A DNA stretch of 64,000 nt from positions 154,015,741-154,079,740 of the forward strand of contig CM041465.1 of assembly GCA_023213395.1 (NCBI GenBank), given 5' to 3'. The translations under genes were made by a program, and so were the position numbers. This document shows, in pieces, positions 36,450 through 48,490 of the stretch (positions are counted from its first letter, which is position 1; each line of letters opens with the position of its first letter). The stretch is from Cycas panzhihuaensis. Taxonomy: Eukaryota; Cycadophyta. The notes under the pieces are model-generated. The model did not search any database. It worked only from the letters and a program-made list of their open reading frames with translations, and had not been told where the DNA came from.

Positions 36450-37954
36450 ACTATGAACCTAAGATTTTTCATCACACCTTACCTTAATATAACATGTCTT
36501 TCTCTAACACTTACTTGAAAACTAGGTGTCCTTAATGAAAATAATCCTCATTATTGAGTAGGATTTCTATTAATAAAATTGTGTGTACTATTTGGATCCA
36601 CCAAAATTATAACCTGCTTATTGATAAATCATCGTAGTTTTAATATATTTAGTTGAGTGAAATTACTCATAATTAGAAATGATACTTTTGAGATTTCAGT
36701 GTCTTGATTATAATAGTTCCCTAGGATTCATAATTATGGCAATCTTTCTGGGTATTTTTTGAGCTTTATTTCTCCTCATCTCCTTCATCCTCTTTTACAA
36801 GAAATAATTTTATTATATATAGTTGGTTCTTTTGACATCTATACCCAGGTACTCACTCTTCTATAAATCTAAAGTATATATTCCTTTTCTCAACTATTTT
36901 TGTTGTGCTCTTATCCATTAAAGGGCTAGTCTAGTTGGTTAGTTAGAATTGGCTAATAGTAGACTAGAGCAAGTAATTAATAATACAGTAGCTAGAGTAA
37001 ATGGAGAAGTATAGGGCCTTATTTTTACCTTATATAAAATGTTAACCTTATTTTCATGTATTCTTCCTAGCCAAATAATTTTGTCAAGATAAAAAAGCCA
37101 TGCAGTTTTCACATTTACTTAAAGCATTTTATTCCCAGGCCATTAATGTATAATTTATTAAGTCTAACAATTAGAATATATTCTAAACATACCTTAATTT
37201 GATGATTACTATACTATAATCTTCAATAACTCTTGTTTACTCTAATTTTTATGATTTCTAGGAATAATTATGATTAATTATAACTTTGAATCTTTCAATG
37301 AACAAGTAAATGAATTGATTCAATGTTGGTAATTGGGTTTGGAATACGGTATACTCTAAAAGCTCTGCCACCATTCATAAGTAGTTTTATTCATGCCTAA
37401 TGTAGTTGAGGCAACTTATTATATTGACTCAACTTATTTTTGAATCCGTACTCATGGTTTGTTTCTCTTTTGCTTAATGCTAGAGCATCGGATTATAACT
37501 TTTTTCATTTTTTTCTTCTTTTATGATTATATGGATTGTAAATAATTAAAATATGCTTTAAATCTAATTACTTTTTGTTCTTTAGGTATTAGGTTTTAGT
37601 AGTCATTTAGATATTTTCTAATGGGCTTATTAATAAGATTTGTTCTGAATTTTGTGGTTTCAGGCCTTAAATTATTTCCTATAATTTGGTTCTTAATATA
37701 TGATTGATGAGTGATCCCCTTATCTTCATAATCTAGCACAATTATTTCTTTTTTTCTTCTTATTGCTATGATTATTAATTTTCTCAAGATCTATTACAAG
37801 GTGTGATTTATGAGTACATTTGATATTTGTACTACCTTATGAATTGCTTGAGTAATAGGTTTGGCTTTATCTTTTTGGGTTTGATTTTTGCTATTTTTTT
37901 AATAGTCATTAGGTTTATAAAGGGATATATATAGCTCCGTAGAGTTTTATCCAT
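36450..37954 (-). pseudogene. gypsy gag and protease, decayed; pol missing
   Basis: The likely gag start is ATG at 37954 (MDKTLRSY). Further in, about 37420-37180 gives a gag-like WWQSF...F...F segment. A knuckle remnant PGYRCQKNQLYI then an acidic EDEGDEE lies near 36850-36775. The protease near 36620-36570 reads VIILVDPNSTHNFIN, where gypsy has LVDSGSTHNFI; the catalytic DSG is DPN. After it GINVVL...WLITL (about 36400-36360) corresponds to the G.DVVLG..WL..LG block. Beyond about 36000 the sequence runs into the LTR with no RT, so pol was deleted. Confidence 0.68.
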
Positions 37955-38234
37955 AAATAATAAGTTAATATATTTAATTTATAGTCTTCTCAATTAAGCT
38001 TACTATGTAACTAATTAATATTGAAGGTTTATAATGTCTAAACCATGTATTGCAAAATTATGTTTTGGATATTTTGAGCTCATATTACTATGATAGATGA
38101 TGAACTATACATTACATTAGAGGTCTTAAGTCAGTATATTATTCAAGAGGGACCAAGTATTGCTATGTCAATATATCTCCCAATGTATTGGTCAATATAT
38201 AACTTATTTTATAAGTACTCTAAGTGGAAGTAGG

Positions 38235-38518
38235 TGTTAGAAAACACCTTTATGCAAATAGGATGATAGAATCTTTAACACATAGTAGATTCAAGTAGAA
38301 TGAATATACATGGAATATAGATTTGATGTGGAAAACCCTCTCGAGTGAAAACCTCCTAAAATGATATTATATCACATTTTTACAAATCTTAGTACATTAC
38401 CATTAATGTCTTCAATACTTGGGTTTATATCTATTAGCTCATATCATAATATTACGTCAATATTATATGTTCATAATTCATCACTTTATATTAGTTAGTA
38501 TGTAATACTATTTCAATA
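38235..38518 (-). repeat. 3' LTR of non-autonomous element copy 2 (284 bp)
   Basis: On the plus strand it starts TGTTAGAAAAC and ends TTTCAATA. It lacks about 30 bp that in the 5' LTR holds the TATA box (CTATAAATATAGATCC on the minus strand, near 53245-53260). The minus-strand purine tract TTAAGAGGGGA abuts it. Confidence 0.82.
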
Positions 38519-38539
38519 TCCCCTCTTAATATAAATGTA

Positions 38540-39060
38540 GGGTCATAAAGTCTTCCTAAAGGCCTGGTCTATCTTTATTCTTGTTGATAGATCCCCTCTT
38601 AAAGATAACCTCTCTTAATATGAATGAATATTGATGAAACAATCTTTAGTAAGAGCTTGGTGAACATGTCCACAAGTTGATCTCCATTTGGATAAACTTC
38701 TACCTACATCTTTCCTTATTTGATCTACTCTTGAATGTAATGGTATTATGCCTTATATGTGCATGATTCTTTAGATGTGACTCCAATAGTCCCTGCAACC
38801 GTATAACTCTCTCTCTCTGCATCAACACTTAACTTTGACTAAACTAAGAGGTTGAGCCACTTTAGCCATGCAGATCTCCTCTTCAAGTCTTTATTAAGGA
38901 ATGTTGATATGTCATTCATTTGATATGATACCCAACTATCTGAAGTTGCTAAAGTAAGGATCAAATAGACTGATAACATAAAGAATAGTGCAAATGTCTC
39001 CTTATACCTAAATCCTTTTTCTTGCATGAAATATTACACAACAAGCCTTGCTAACTTATA
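38540..39060 (-). pseudogene. RT fragment fused to RNase H tail (copia-derived)
   Basis: The open stretch 39027-38839 reads QEKGFRYKETFALFFMLSVY then SYQMNDISTFLNKDLK, RT blocks 1-2 of copia (Y.ETFAPV...R, QMDV..AFLNG.L). A frameshift follows. The sequence then jumps to the RNase H end: KNHAHI-like residues near 38770 and VEVYPNGDQLVDMFTKLL near 38690, matching the ADMFTK block. The YVDD box and the N-terminal RNase H are missing. Copy 1 at 2345-2700 has the same join, so the deletion predates the separation of the two copies. Confidence 0.75.
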
Positions 39061-40506
39061 ATCTAACTAGGTTTTATGAGAGAGGTAAGGGACCCAAATC
39101 CCACATATATCACTCCTCCATTAATGTAGCTCTTTCATACACACCTTTAATCACTAAAACATTGCTTTCTATATCAAGTTTTGATTGGCATATTGATCCT
39201 TAATCAAAAAACATCCTTTAGGAATTCAACTATCAACAAAATATGAGTTTTAATCTATGTCTCTTCATGCAACAACTCCTCAGTATCTAATCTTCCATTA
39301 GGTCCTACTTTCATCTTAAATATAATGTTAGGCAAACAAACCTCCACAACTATTGAACAACATCCTAGAAAAGAGAAGAAACAAAGGATAAAACTTATAA
39401 TTAGATGAAATTCAACATGATACATCATAAACTCTTCAAATTAATATCTAGAATAATCATAATACTTTTCCCTTGTAGATCATACTGTTTATAATCTCTA
39501 TTGACTTCTAACTCTTACAATTCTACTACTATTATTTTCATCTAAGATGTGTGCACTCTAATACACTCAAGAATCAAATGGAAGGTTTCTGACTAGTCCA
39601 ACACACAATAGGGGATATGCCATGAACAACCTCAATAGGTACCTATAAATAACTATCCATAACAACTTTTGCTATAAAAGGTAGGAGGCAAATCTTAACA
39701 TGCACCAAACCTCTCATCTGCATCATGGTACCTGCAACTCAACCTAACAAGGTATATGAAGGACAACGAACTCTCATTCTCTACCATGACAAAGGGAGAA
39801 TTGATTTTAAGGTTTTTTGTCATAGACCTTTCCATTTACACTTTAATTTTTATGTAATCACACTATCAATTCTATATCAAACTTGTTTAGGTATGCATAA
39901 ATATTGAACCAATAACAAATAGGCTATAAAACCCTCATGTTATCATCAGTCCAACCACCCAAAGTATAATGGTCCACCAAACTGATAACTACTCATACAA
40001 ATAGGCCATAACACTTTAAAATTTAAACTTTTTATCATATTCATCTAATGAAAAAGAACTCTAACATATACTGAATAAATAAACCATCACTTTGAATAAA
40101 TGATGTGCAATGATCTATGCCATACAACATGAAGTTTGCATCACTTGTAGTTAAGGTATCTCCATCAAATTAGCCCTTCTTCGTTCTCTTCTCACCCTTT
40201 CTCACCTTTTCTTATCCATCCTCGCCATCTTTATTAATTAGTAATAATTCACTACCTTGACATCTTTGTTATTTTCACCCTTAAGCTCTCTTATATAACC
40301 ACATGCAAAAAGCCTAATATTATCGATTAATTCTGTCATGCAATCATATGTAAGAGAATAAATAATCACCATACAGTCACCAACACACTATTAATGCCTC
40401 ATATATCAACATGTGAACCTTAGTCTGATCACTCAAAATTGGACAATATTAGATCAATTTCAAGCCTCAATTACCCCTTAAATAGTTACTTCAAATACCT
40501 TAAAAG
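39061..40506 (-). other. Non-coding interior of non-autonomous element (3' half)
   Basis: It is colinear with about 1060-2340 of copy 1 on the opposite strand. Shared blocks include a TGTTTGCCTAACATT segment (39330 region and 2042), CCTTCCATTT...CACATCTTAGAT (39550 and 1792) and TGGCATAGATCATTG (40120 and 1259). No domain is recognised. Conservation at two loci argues that it belongs to the element. Confidence 0.65.
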
Positions 40507-40511
40507 CATAA

Positions 40512-40891
40512 TGTTAGGATACCACTCCTTAATGATAATTTCATACCAATATAATAAGAAAATAACTCCAAAAGAGCACTTATATTGTAATACCCGCCAA
40601 GGGGGTAACCTCTCAATTATATGCAATAATAATGATATTTAAGATACCATACTCTAAGGATTACATAAATATATATATGACTCTATGATTACTACTCAAC
40701 CTCCTCCTTATGCATGTGGGATATTACATGAATATATATAGTACTTAATGACCACTACACAACCTTCTACTTATGCATGTGGGATATTAAGAAAAGGGAA
40801 GAAGTAGAAGAAATAAAGATATAAGAGAGAGAAGAAGTAGAAGATATAAGAGAATATAAGAGAAGGTAAGTTAGGGGTTGGATCCCTAACA
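40512..40891 (-). repeat. 3' LTR of chromovirus 40512-46586 (380 bp)
   Basis: On the plus strand it starts TGTTAGGATACC and ends GGATCCCTAACA. The C-run just to its right (40897-40903) is the minus-strand polypurine tract. Confidence 0.93.
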
Positions 40892-40919
40892 AAGTCCCCC
40901 CCTTCAAAAAGCTTTACCC

Positions 40920-43900
40920 TTAAAGCTTGGTGATCTCAGGGTGCTCTAGGACAAATTGTTCATTTTCCCAGGTTGCATCTTCTAGTAGAAGTTGTTTCCA
41001 TTTGATGAGATACTTAATGATTTGTTTTGATCGTAGATGTCAAATTCTTTGGTCGATGATATATTCTAGAATGAGTTGAAGTTTCCCCTCCTCATTTAAG
41101 ATAGGTAATTCTGTTTGAACTTTTACTTGTTGCCCAATTACCTTATTGAGATATGAAACATGAAAGGAATTATAGATCCTTGATAGTGGTGATAAGTCTA
41201 AGGCATATGCAACTTCACCAATCTTCTTGAGAATTTTGTAAGGCCCATAAAATCGAGGTTGTAACTTATGTTACCCATTCTATTTAAGAGATGTTTGCTT
41301 ATATGATTGCAACCGTAAGTATACCCAATCACTTGGATGAAATGCTCGTTCACTTCGCCCTTTATCTGCCTGTTGTTTCATCCAATTTTGTGCAAGGTTC
41401 AAATTTTTCTTCAGTAGATTAAGAATATGTGTTATTTGTTAGATGTGATCTTTGATAGCTTGAACCTTAGAACTGATTATGGCATAGTTTTAAAGTGTGA
41501 GTGGTTCATAGCCATATAATGCTTGGAACAGAGCCATTCCTGTTGATGAATGATAGGTTATATTATACCACCATTATATTAAAAGAAGCCAATGATGCCA
41601 CTACCCCTGCTTATTTAAAGCATAGCACCGAAGGTATCATTCAAGGCACTTATTAACCACCTCAGTTTGTCCATCTGTTTGTGGATGGTAGGCTGAGCTC
41701 ATTGTCAATTTAATACCAAGTAGATGGAAGAGTTCTATCCAAAAGTTACTAGTAAACTTGGGATCCCGATCACTGACTATGCATTTGGGCATGCCATGCA
41801 ACATGTGTATATCCCTTAAAAAGACCTCAATAATTTGATTTGCCTTATATGTGGCCTGAATGCCACAAAAATGAGTATATTTAGTTAGCCTATCAACAAC
41901 CACTAGTATAACATCTTTTCCTTCTGACTTGGGCAAACCCACGATGAAATCCATAGAAATTTCTTCCCATCATTGATTTGGTATGGGAAGGGGTTGTAGC
42001 AATCCTGGAGACTTGACTATTTCTGTCTTATGTTGTTGACAAATTTCACATGAGGAAACATATATCTTTATATCTCATTTTTGTCCCTTCCAAAAGAAAG
42101 ATTGTTTTAAGTGGTGGTATGTTCATAGAAACCCCGACTGACCTGCTGTTGGAGAGGCATGTGCATCATGTAAAATTTGCTCCTTAATGCTAGAGTGAAG
42201 GCATATATATATTCGATTATTCTACCAGAGAATATTTGAAGACCATATATAATGGGTTGAATGCCGTACTCCAGCTTGAAGGTCTTGAATGATCTGCTTT
42301 GTAAAGGAGTCCTCATCCCATTCTTGATTGGCGACTACTATCCAAGAGGGATTTACTGTCATGATAGAATATAGTGTAGAGCCTTCTTCCTTACGAGATA
42401 AAGCATCAACAACTATATTATCCTTGCCTTTTTTATATATGATTTTAAAGTCAAAAGCTTGCATTTTGGTGACCCTTTGTTGTTGTTCCTCAAATGTTGT
42501 CCTTTGAGATAGGAAATATTTTAAGCTATCATGGTCTGTTTTAATTTGGAAATGTGTTCCCAATAAATATTGTCACCATTTCCTAATTGCATTAAGAATT
42601 GCTAACATCTCCTTCTCATAGGTGGATTTGACTTGTTCCTTGAGTGTAAGTTGATGACTTTCAAAGGCCAAAGGTTTTCCTTCTTATATTAAGACTACTC
42701 CAATGCCTTGCCCCGATACATCACATTTAATGGTGAAGGTCTTTATAAAGTCTGGTGTTGCAAGGACTAGTGTGGTAGTTAAAACCAGCTTTAGGTGTTT
42801 GAATGCTTCAGAGGCCTTATCATTCCAATGAAAGGAATCCTTTTTTAACAAGTTGATTAAAGGGGAAGCAATCCTTGCATAACCTTGAACAAACTTTCAA
42901 TAATATCCTATGATTCCTAAAGAATCCACGAAGGCCCTTGATGTTTTTAGGTTTAGGCCAGTTTGTGATAACTACTATTTTCTTAGGATTCACCTTGACT
43001 CCTTCTTGAGAGATAATATGGCCTAAATATTCTATTTATGTTTGCCCAAATTGACATTTTGATTTTTTTGGATAAAGCTAGTTGTCTGTAAGCACCTGTA
43101 ATGCCTTATCCACATGCTGAAGATGGTCTTCCCACATATGACTGAAGATCAAAATGTCATCAAAAAAGACTAACATGAACTTCCTTAAGTAAGGCCGAAA
43201 GAGTTTATTCATGAGTCCTTGAAATGTGGATGGGGCATTAGTCAAGCCAAATGGCATGACTAAAAATTCATAATGACCTTCATATGTAAGAAATGCAGTT
43301 TTATGAACATCCTCTGCTTTGATCCTGATTTGATAGTATCCTGACCACAAGTCCAATGATGTGAAGAACATTTCTCCATGGAGTTCATCCAAGAGTTTAT
43401 CGATGACTGGTATATGAAATTTATCCTTGATGGTTATCTTATTGAGCTCGCAGTAGTCTACACACATGCGAAATGAGCCATCTTTCTTTCTTACTAAAAT
43501 CACTAGGGTAGAAAAACTGCTTTTACTTTCCCTAATAATACTAGTATTAAGGAGTTCTTGAACTAGTCGTTCAATTTCATTCTTTTTCTAGTAGGGATAC
43601 TGATATGGTCGAATATAAGGAGGATTACTTCTAGCTACCAGGTCAATGCTATGATCTTGGTCACGTATTGGGGGAAGACCTTGAGGAATATCCTAAAAGA
43701 CCTGGTTATGGTGGTGAAGCACCAATTTTAAGTCATTTGGTGTACCATCATCTTGGAGAATGTGCCCTTCTATTAGAAGTTCTTGACCTTCTAGAGCATA
43801 ACATTTGACAATGATTCTTATACCACCCTTTTTAATAAGCCTCTCCATATAGTGTGAGCTAATGATTTAGGTCAGTGGAGGAATGATTCCATTGAATTAA

Positions 43901-44283
43901 TAGTCAATTCCTTCATATGTAAATCAGATGAAGAGCTCTTGCATATTTAGTTGAATGGTCCCTAGTGGTTTGAGCCATTGTACCCCTAATGCAACATCAA
44001 CTCCTCCAATAGGAATGGCATACATAGAAGTGGAGAGGTGATAGTCACCCATTTGTAACTTGATATTATGATATTTTCCCCCACAAGCGAGTGTCCCTCC
44101 ATTATCCACCATAACCTGAAAATGTTTTATAGGATATGGAAAATAGTTGAGTTCTTTAGTAAGTTTCCAATTAATGAAATTATGGGTGCTCCCAGAATCT
44201 ATGAGGATAACTATCTTCCTTTCCTTAATGTACCCAATAAGTTTAAATGTCTGAGGGGCTATAATTCTAGCTAGGGCATGCAC
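40920..44283 (-). pseudogene. chromovirus pol: protease, RT, RNase H, integrase, chromodomain-like end
   Basis: Protease 44283-43924 contains ILIDSGSTHNFIN with the catalytic DSG intact, then GVDVALGVQWLKPLG. RT 43503-43078 contains [45 protein letters not shown] and the active-site box [10 protein letters not shown]. RNase H 42720-42222 includes FQIKTDHDSLKYFLSQR and KKGKDNIVVDALSRK. Integrase 41954-41637 has MDFIVGLPKSEGKD, VVDRLTKYTHF and SAYHPQTDGQTEVVNKCLE. At about 41100-40923 come IGEVAYALDLSP, FHVSYL and YLIKWKQLLLEDATWE, a chromodomain-like tail that would target insertion to chromatin. It ends at a stop at 40922-40920. At least three stops or frame changes break it. Confidence 0.92.
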
Positions 44284-45292
44284 AGATATATTAGCAGTAT
44301 CTTTTTCTTCCTCCTCAGGTGGGTCACAATCATTATTTTCTGGCTCTAATGAGGCTTCTGCTACTGGTTCCTCATCTTGAACATCCTCAATTATGAATAA
44401 GCATCATTCAGGACACTTATGGTCTTTATTCCACTTTTGGTTACAATGGAAACATAACCCTTTCAATTGTTTCTTATCCATCTCTTGGGAAGTCATTCAT
44501 CATACACCAGGAACCTAAAATTATGGTCGTTTTTCCGGAAATATTCGTGGGGGGTTGGGATGCCTTATTTTTTGCTTCAATATGTCGAGCAAAATTAATA
44601 GCTGTAGAGATGTTATCAGGTTTTAAGAGTCGCAACTCATATCTGATGTCATCTCATAACCCACTAATGTACAACTCAAGTAATTTATCCTGACAAGGAC
44701 CATCAACCCTTATGGAGAGACGTTGGTATTATGTTGTGTAAGCAAAAATAGTCCCCTCCTGTCTAACTTTAGCTAACTGGTTAAAGTAGTCATGATACCA
44801 GGTACTATCATATTGAGCTATAAGATCCTTGACAAAACCCTCCCATTGATAACTAAGCCCACCAATTATTTTCATAACCCATTGGTACCATTGGTACCAT
44901 TGGTAGGGTTCAGTTTCCATGTGTAGAGAAGTAAGAGGGATCTTCTTATCTATTGGAACTTGATGAAGAGAAAAGTATTATTCCATTTGGCTAATCCAGA
45001 TACATACATCTGTGCCATTGAACTTCTTAATTTCTACCTTGGGAAGGAAGTTAGGACAAAAGAGCCTACCATCATTACATTCATCTTGTTTAACGAAGTG
45101 ACCCCCACTTATATGAGTAGTATCATCAATGTCACTCTTTTCTTCCTTAAGAGGTTTCATGGATGTAAGCTCTAGCATTACTACTTCAAATTTTTCATTG
45201 AAGTCATTTTGGATTTGTAATATATCTTCTTGAAGTTATGAAATAACAAAATTGAGATCTTGAATCCAACTTGGGTTCATCTTAGGGGCCAT
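44284..45292 (-). pseudogene. chromovirus gag, decayed
   Basis: It starts at ATG 45292 (MAPKMNPSWIQDLN), followed by the open stretch 45178-44978 with FCPNFLPKVEIKKFNGTDV then CIWISQMEQ, a standard retrotransposon-gag start (F.G.D...W....E.YF). At 44904-44880 the residues YQW are repeated three times by a 9-bp tandem expansion; the related gag at 57868 has one. The stretch ILELYISGL-like near 44665 and a cysteine-rich remnant near 44455 (CCHC knuckle) complete it. Stops interrupt the frame, mostly at Gln positions. Confidence 0.85.
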
Positions 45293-45600
45293 TAGTCCAC
45301 AACACCTAAGTTGAATCCTAGTTGGTAAATGTGACTGAAAAGGATTTGATGTGGTGTCTATAGACTGGTATTCCCAATATTTTACAATGAGGCAATATGC
45401 ATTATTTTATTTTATTTTTCTTTTCACTTTTTTACTTTTTGCTTTTTTACTTTTTTTCTTTTTTGGGTACTAGTTGGCTGACACACTATGTGCACATGAG
45501 CTAATGACAAACTAGCTAGACACACTCGATTTAGCAAATAGATGATGACTAACTCACTGACTGACTAAGTGTGTATAACCCACTAATAGACTGACCAGGT

Positions 45601-46073
45601 ACACTAGGTATAGGCTTGTCTAGTTTGTAGGCCCTCTGATATATAGATTCCAGACATAAATAGTATCAACTTATAGAGACAAATACTCTACTATGTAGTT
45701 GTACTACCCCATCTCTAGGGTACATGGAGAGTAACTTCCTGGGGCTAACTGCTTTTCGGTGCACTACAAATTGCAAATGGTCAATATGTTTCTTATGGTT
45801 ACCTATACTAGGAAGGACTATCTAAGGGTCCTCCTATATACCCATAGGTACATGGAGGCATAAATCTGTAGCCAAGTTCTGTCTAAGGCTTAGTTTAGGA
45901 GTGTGATCTCCAGTCCTTCACGTAAGGGATGGAAAAGCCACAATGTGCTTAGCCCAAAACGTCAGATCCTCGTGATATTTATAGACCCCCGGCATAGGGT
46001 CAGTATCTAAATGCAAGAAATAATTGCCTGGTGGCAGTGTTAGGGTAGTTGCCCGATTGCAGTGTTATCTACT
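45601..46073 (-). repeat. Conserved chromovirus leader block (copy 2)
   Basis: This leader segment between primer site and gag is strongly similar to 57046-57530 and clearly related to 9443-9840. The near-invariant string is GGGGGTCTATAAATATCACG on the minus strand (45972-45990). Other shared pieces are AGATAACACTGCAA, CATTGTGGCTTTTCCATCCC, GTGAAGGACTGGAGATCACA and GAAGTTACTCTCCATGTACC. No ORF is conserved across the copies, so selection on RNA or DNA rather than protein is more likely. Confidence 0.8.
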
Positions 46074-46192
46074 CCTAAAAAGTAAAGTAACTAAATGGAA
46101 ATCAAATGAGAATATGTGCTAATAAAAAAAAAAATGATGGAAAAATTTTGATTATTTAGTACCTCGACTCTCCCATAAGGAATGGATCAACT

Positions 46193-46204
46193 GCTCTGAT
46201 ACCA
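46193..46204 (-). other. Primer-binding site of chromovirus 40512-46586
   Basis: A perfect TGGTATCAGAGC on the minus strand, two bases from the 5' LTR. Confidence 0.9.
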
Positions 46205-46206
46205 CT

Positions 46207-46586
46207 TATTAGGGTACCACTCCTTAATAATAATTACACACCAATATAATAAGCAAATAACTCCAAAAGAGAACTTGTATTGCAATACCCTTCGAGGGGG
46301 AAACCTACCAATTACATGCAATAATAATGATATTTGAGATACCATATTCTAAGGATTACATAAATATATATATGGCTCTATGCTTACTACTCAACCTCCT
46401 CCTTATGCATGTGGGATATTACATGAATATATATAGCACTCAATGACTACTACACAACCTTCTACTTATGCATGTGGGATATTAAGAAAAGGGCAGAAGT
46501 AGAAGAAATAAAGATATAAGAGAGAGAATAAGTAGAAGATATAAGAGAATATAAGAGAAGGTAAGTTAGGGGTTGGATCCCTAACA
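46207..46586 (-). repeat. 5' LTR of chromovirus 40512-46586 (380 bp)
   Basis: On the plus strand it starts TATTAGGGTACC (the left copy has TGTTAGG) and ends GGATCCCTAACA, followed by the CATAA duplication. Confidence 0.93.
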
Positions 46587-46591
46587 CATAA

Positions 46592-47778
46592 GGTTGATAA
46601 ACAATTCAAAAAAGGGATAAATAACACTGTATTAAAGGTATCTTTATAGCCTTTAATAAAATAATATAAAAAAGGGCCAATATAAAAGTTTGATTACAAA
46701 GGCACATATTAATATTAAACTATCAATGTTGCTACTTTAAAAAATATCAAAGGTGACTTTAAATACATCAAATAGCAAATAATATATATCAATAGCAAGA
46801 TTTAATATGAAAAATTAGTGATTGCATATATAAAAAATTAGACATTAGGTTTGAAACATTCATGATAACCTCGAAATATAAAATACATATGTGGCACCAC
46901 ACTAATATACATGGTAAAAATATTAATAATGGGCAATTAAAATATATAAACTTATAACTTGTGGCTTAATATAACATACGATGATGAAGAATAATAATAT
47001 GATTGCCATAAACATTCACCAGTGACAAATACAGTCATAAGGACATTTAGGGCAAGGTAACATACATGCAGAGTGTAGATGAATACATACTGGGGTAATG
47101 TAATAACACATTGGGAATGCAATAAGAGAAGGTAAGTTAGGGGTTGGATCCATGTAATGTAAATAATATGATCACAATTGTAATGCAATGATTATTATCA
47201 CACTGGGTGATAATATTCCATATAGGTACATAAATATATTTTAAAATATGTGTATGTATGTGAGCATACCTTATTAGTAAAGTCATATTAATCACTATAG
47301 GTGTTGCAAATGGATTCACTAGGGCTTTATACTCTATCACTGCTTATTTCATATTAATAGAGGGTTGACAATCATCTGTAACTAGGTGTATAGCATCTCT
47401 CCTCACACGGTTGGTCTCAAACACCTCTAAACTAGTCAGTAGACATTGAAGCATGTCTGGTGCTTTACAAATTTAATGACACCTCAAACAATAGATCTGA
47501 CATCTTCAACAGGCTCAAACTAGGCTCTAATAGTTAACAACAGACTAACCAGGGGTGCAGATCATCTTCTACTCATCTACATAACTTCATAGGGCTTAGA
47601 ATTCCTACAAAACATAAATAAAGGGCATCTAGATCCTCACACAATCATCTACACCTCTATGACAATTTTATTAGTTATTAGACAAGCCAATTCTCAATAG
47701 GTAAGTTAGCATGACCTAGCACCAATTATTGGACGATCTAGATAATGTTCATTTAATTGTGCACCCCGTAAAACTTTA
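46592..47778 (-). other. Non-coding interior of non-autonomous element (5' half)
   Basis: This is the leader-side interior of the 38235-53386 element, between the two nested insertions. No domain is recognised. A 30-base exact copy of the chromovirus LTR end lies at 47122-47151. Confidence 0.5.
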
Positions 47779-47783
47779 ATACC

Positions 47784-48420
47784 TGTTGGATATTATGACA
47801 ATAATATTTTGGGGCTAAAATTTTGGCATGTTTTCAGTGCAGCTTCCCATTTAATCTTTCTCGGGGGTTCCAAGGGGGGCGAGCCCCCCTTGGCCAAGGG
47901 GTGCGGGGGGCGTGGAACGACCCGCGCTAAGAGGGGGTTCGGGGGCGATAGCTCCTAACCTAAAAAATTAGCCCTATAAACCTTATTAAATTGTAATGAG
48001 AATTAGGGTCATTCAATACAAATACCCTAGATTCTACAGTTGAGATTTATGTCCTAGATGTTCCTCTCATGTAGCCCATTTTAGGGCTTTTCTTATTATG
48101 TTGTAATGTAATGTACTATGAAGAGGGCAACGACTGGTTGTTGTTCTAGAGAGCATTATGCTACTGAGATGTACTATTTCTCCATTCTAAAGTAATAAAG
48201 ATCGATACCTTTCCTATGTGGATGTTTCCCTAGCACACTGCTAGGGTTTTACCACGTTATATTAGGTGCATATATGATGTTTACCTTATATATTGATGTT
48301 ATTGTATTACCTCAATTTTTAGAACTTGCATGTTAAATCTTAGTTTTGATTCCTATAACTAGTTGTAAAATAGTTCAAATCTTGTGGCAGTTTAAGGTTT
48401 AGGGCCTTGTAATTTCAACA
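47784..48420 (+). repeat. 5' LTR of copia 47784-53060
   Basis: It starts TGTTGGATATT and ends ATTTCAACA. It has GC-rich stem-loops (GGGGGGCGAGCCCCCC near 47875 and a GGGGCGATAGC-type loop near 47943) and AATAAAG near 48197. Confidence 0.93.
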
Positions 48421-48422
48421 AG

Positions 48423-48434
48423 TGGTATCAGATC
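48423..48434 (+). other. Primer-binding site of copia 47784-53060
   Basis: TGGTATCAGATC is close to the usual TGGTATCAGAGC and lies two bases after the LTR. Confidence 0.85.
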
Positions 48435-48490
48435 CACATTTGTTTTGCAACGAGTTTATAAAGGTTTTGGTGTCGGCTTTTCTATACCAA

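Larger units (their letters stand above)
40512..46586 (-). mobile_element. Ty3/gypsy chromovirus, complete structure, decayed
   Basis: The two LTRs of exactly 380 bp (40512-40891 and 46207-46586) are about 93% identical by hand count (about 25 differences). The target duplication CATAA is perfect (40507-40511 and 46587-46591). It has a primer site TGGTATCAGAGC on the minus strand at 46204-46193, a purine tract GAAGGGGGGGACTT, gag, and pol in the order protease, RT, RNase H, integrase, ending in a chromodomain-like segment. At 6075 bp it is of normal size. Stops and frameshifts make it defective. It belongs to the same LTR family as 56570-58516. Confidence 0.95.
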
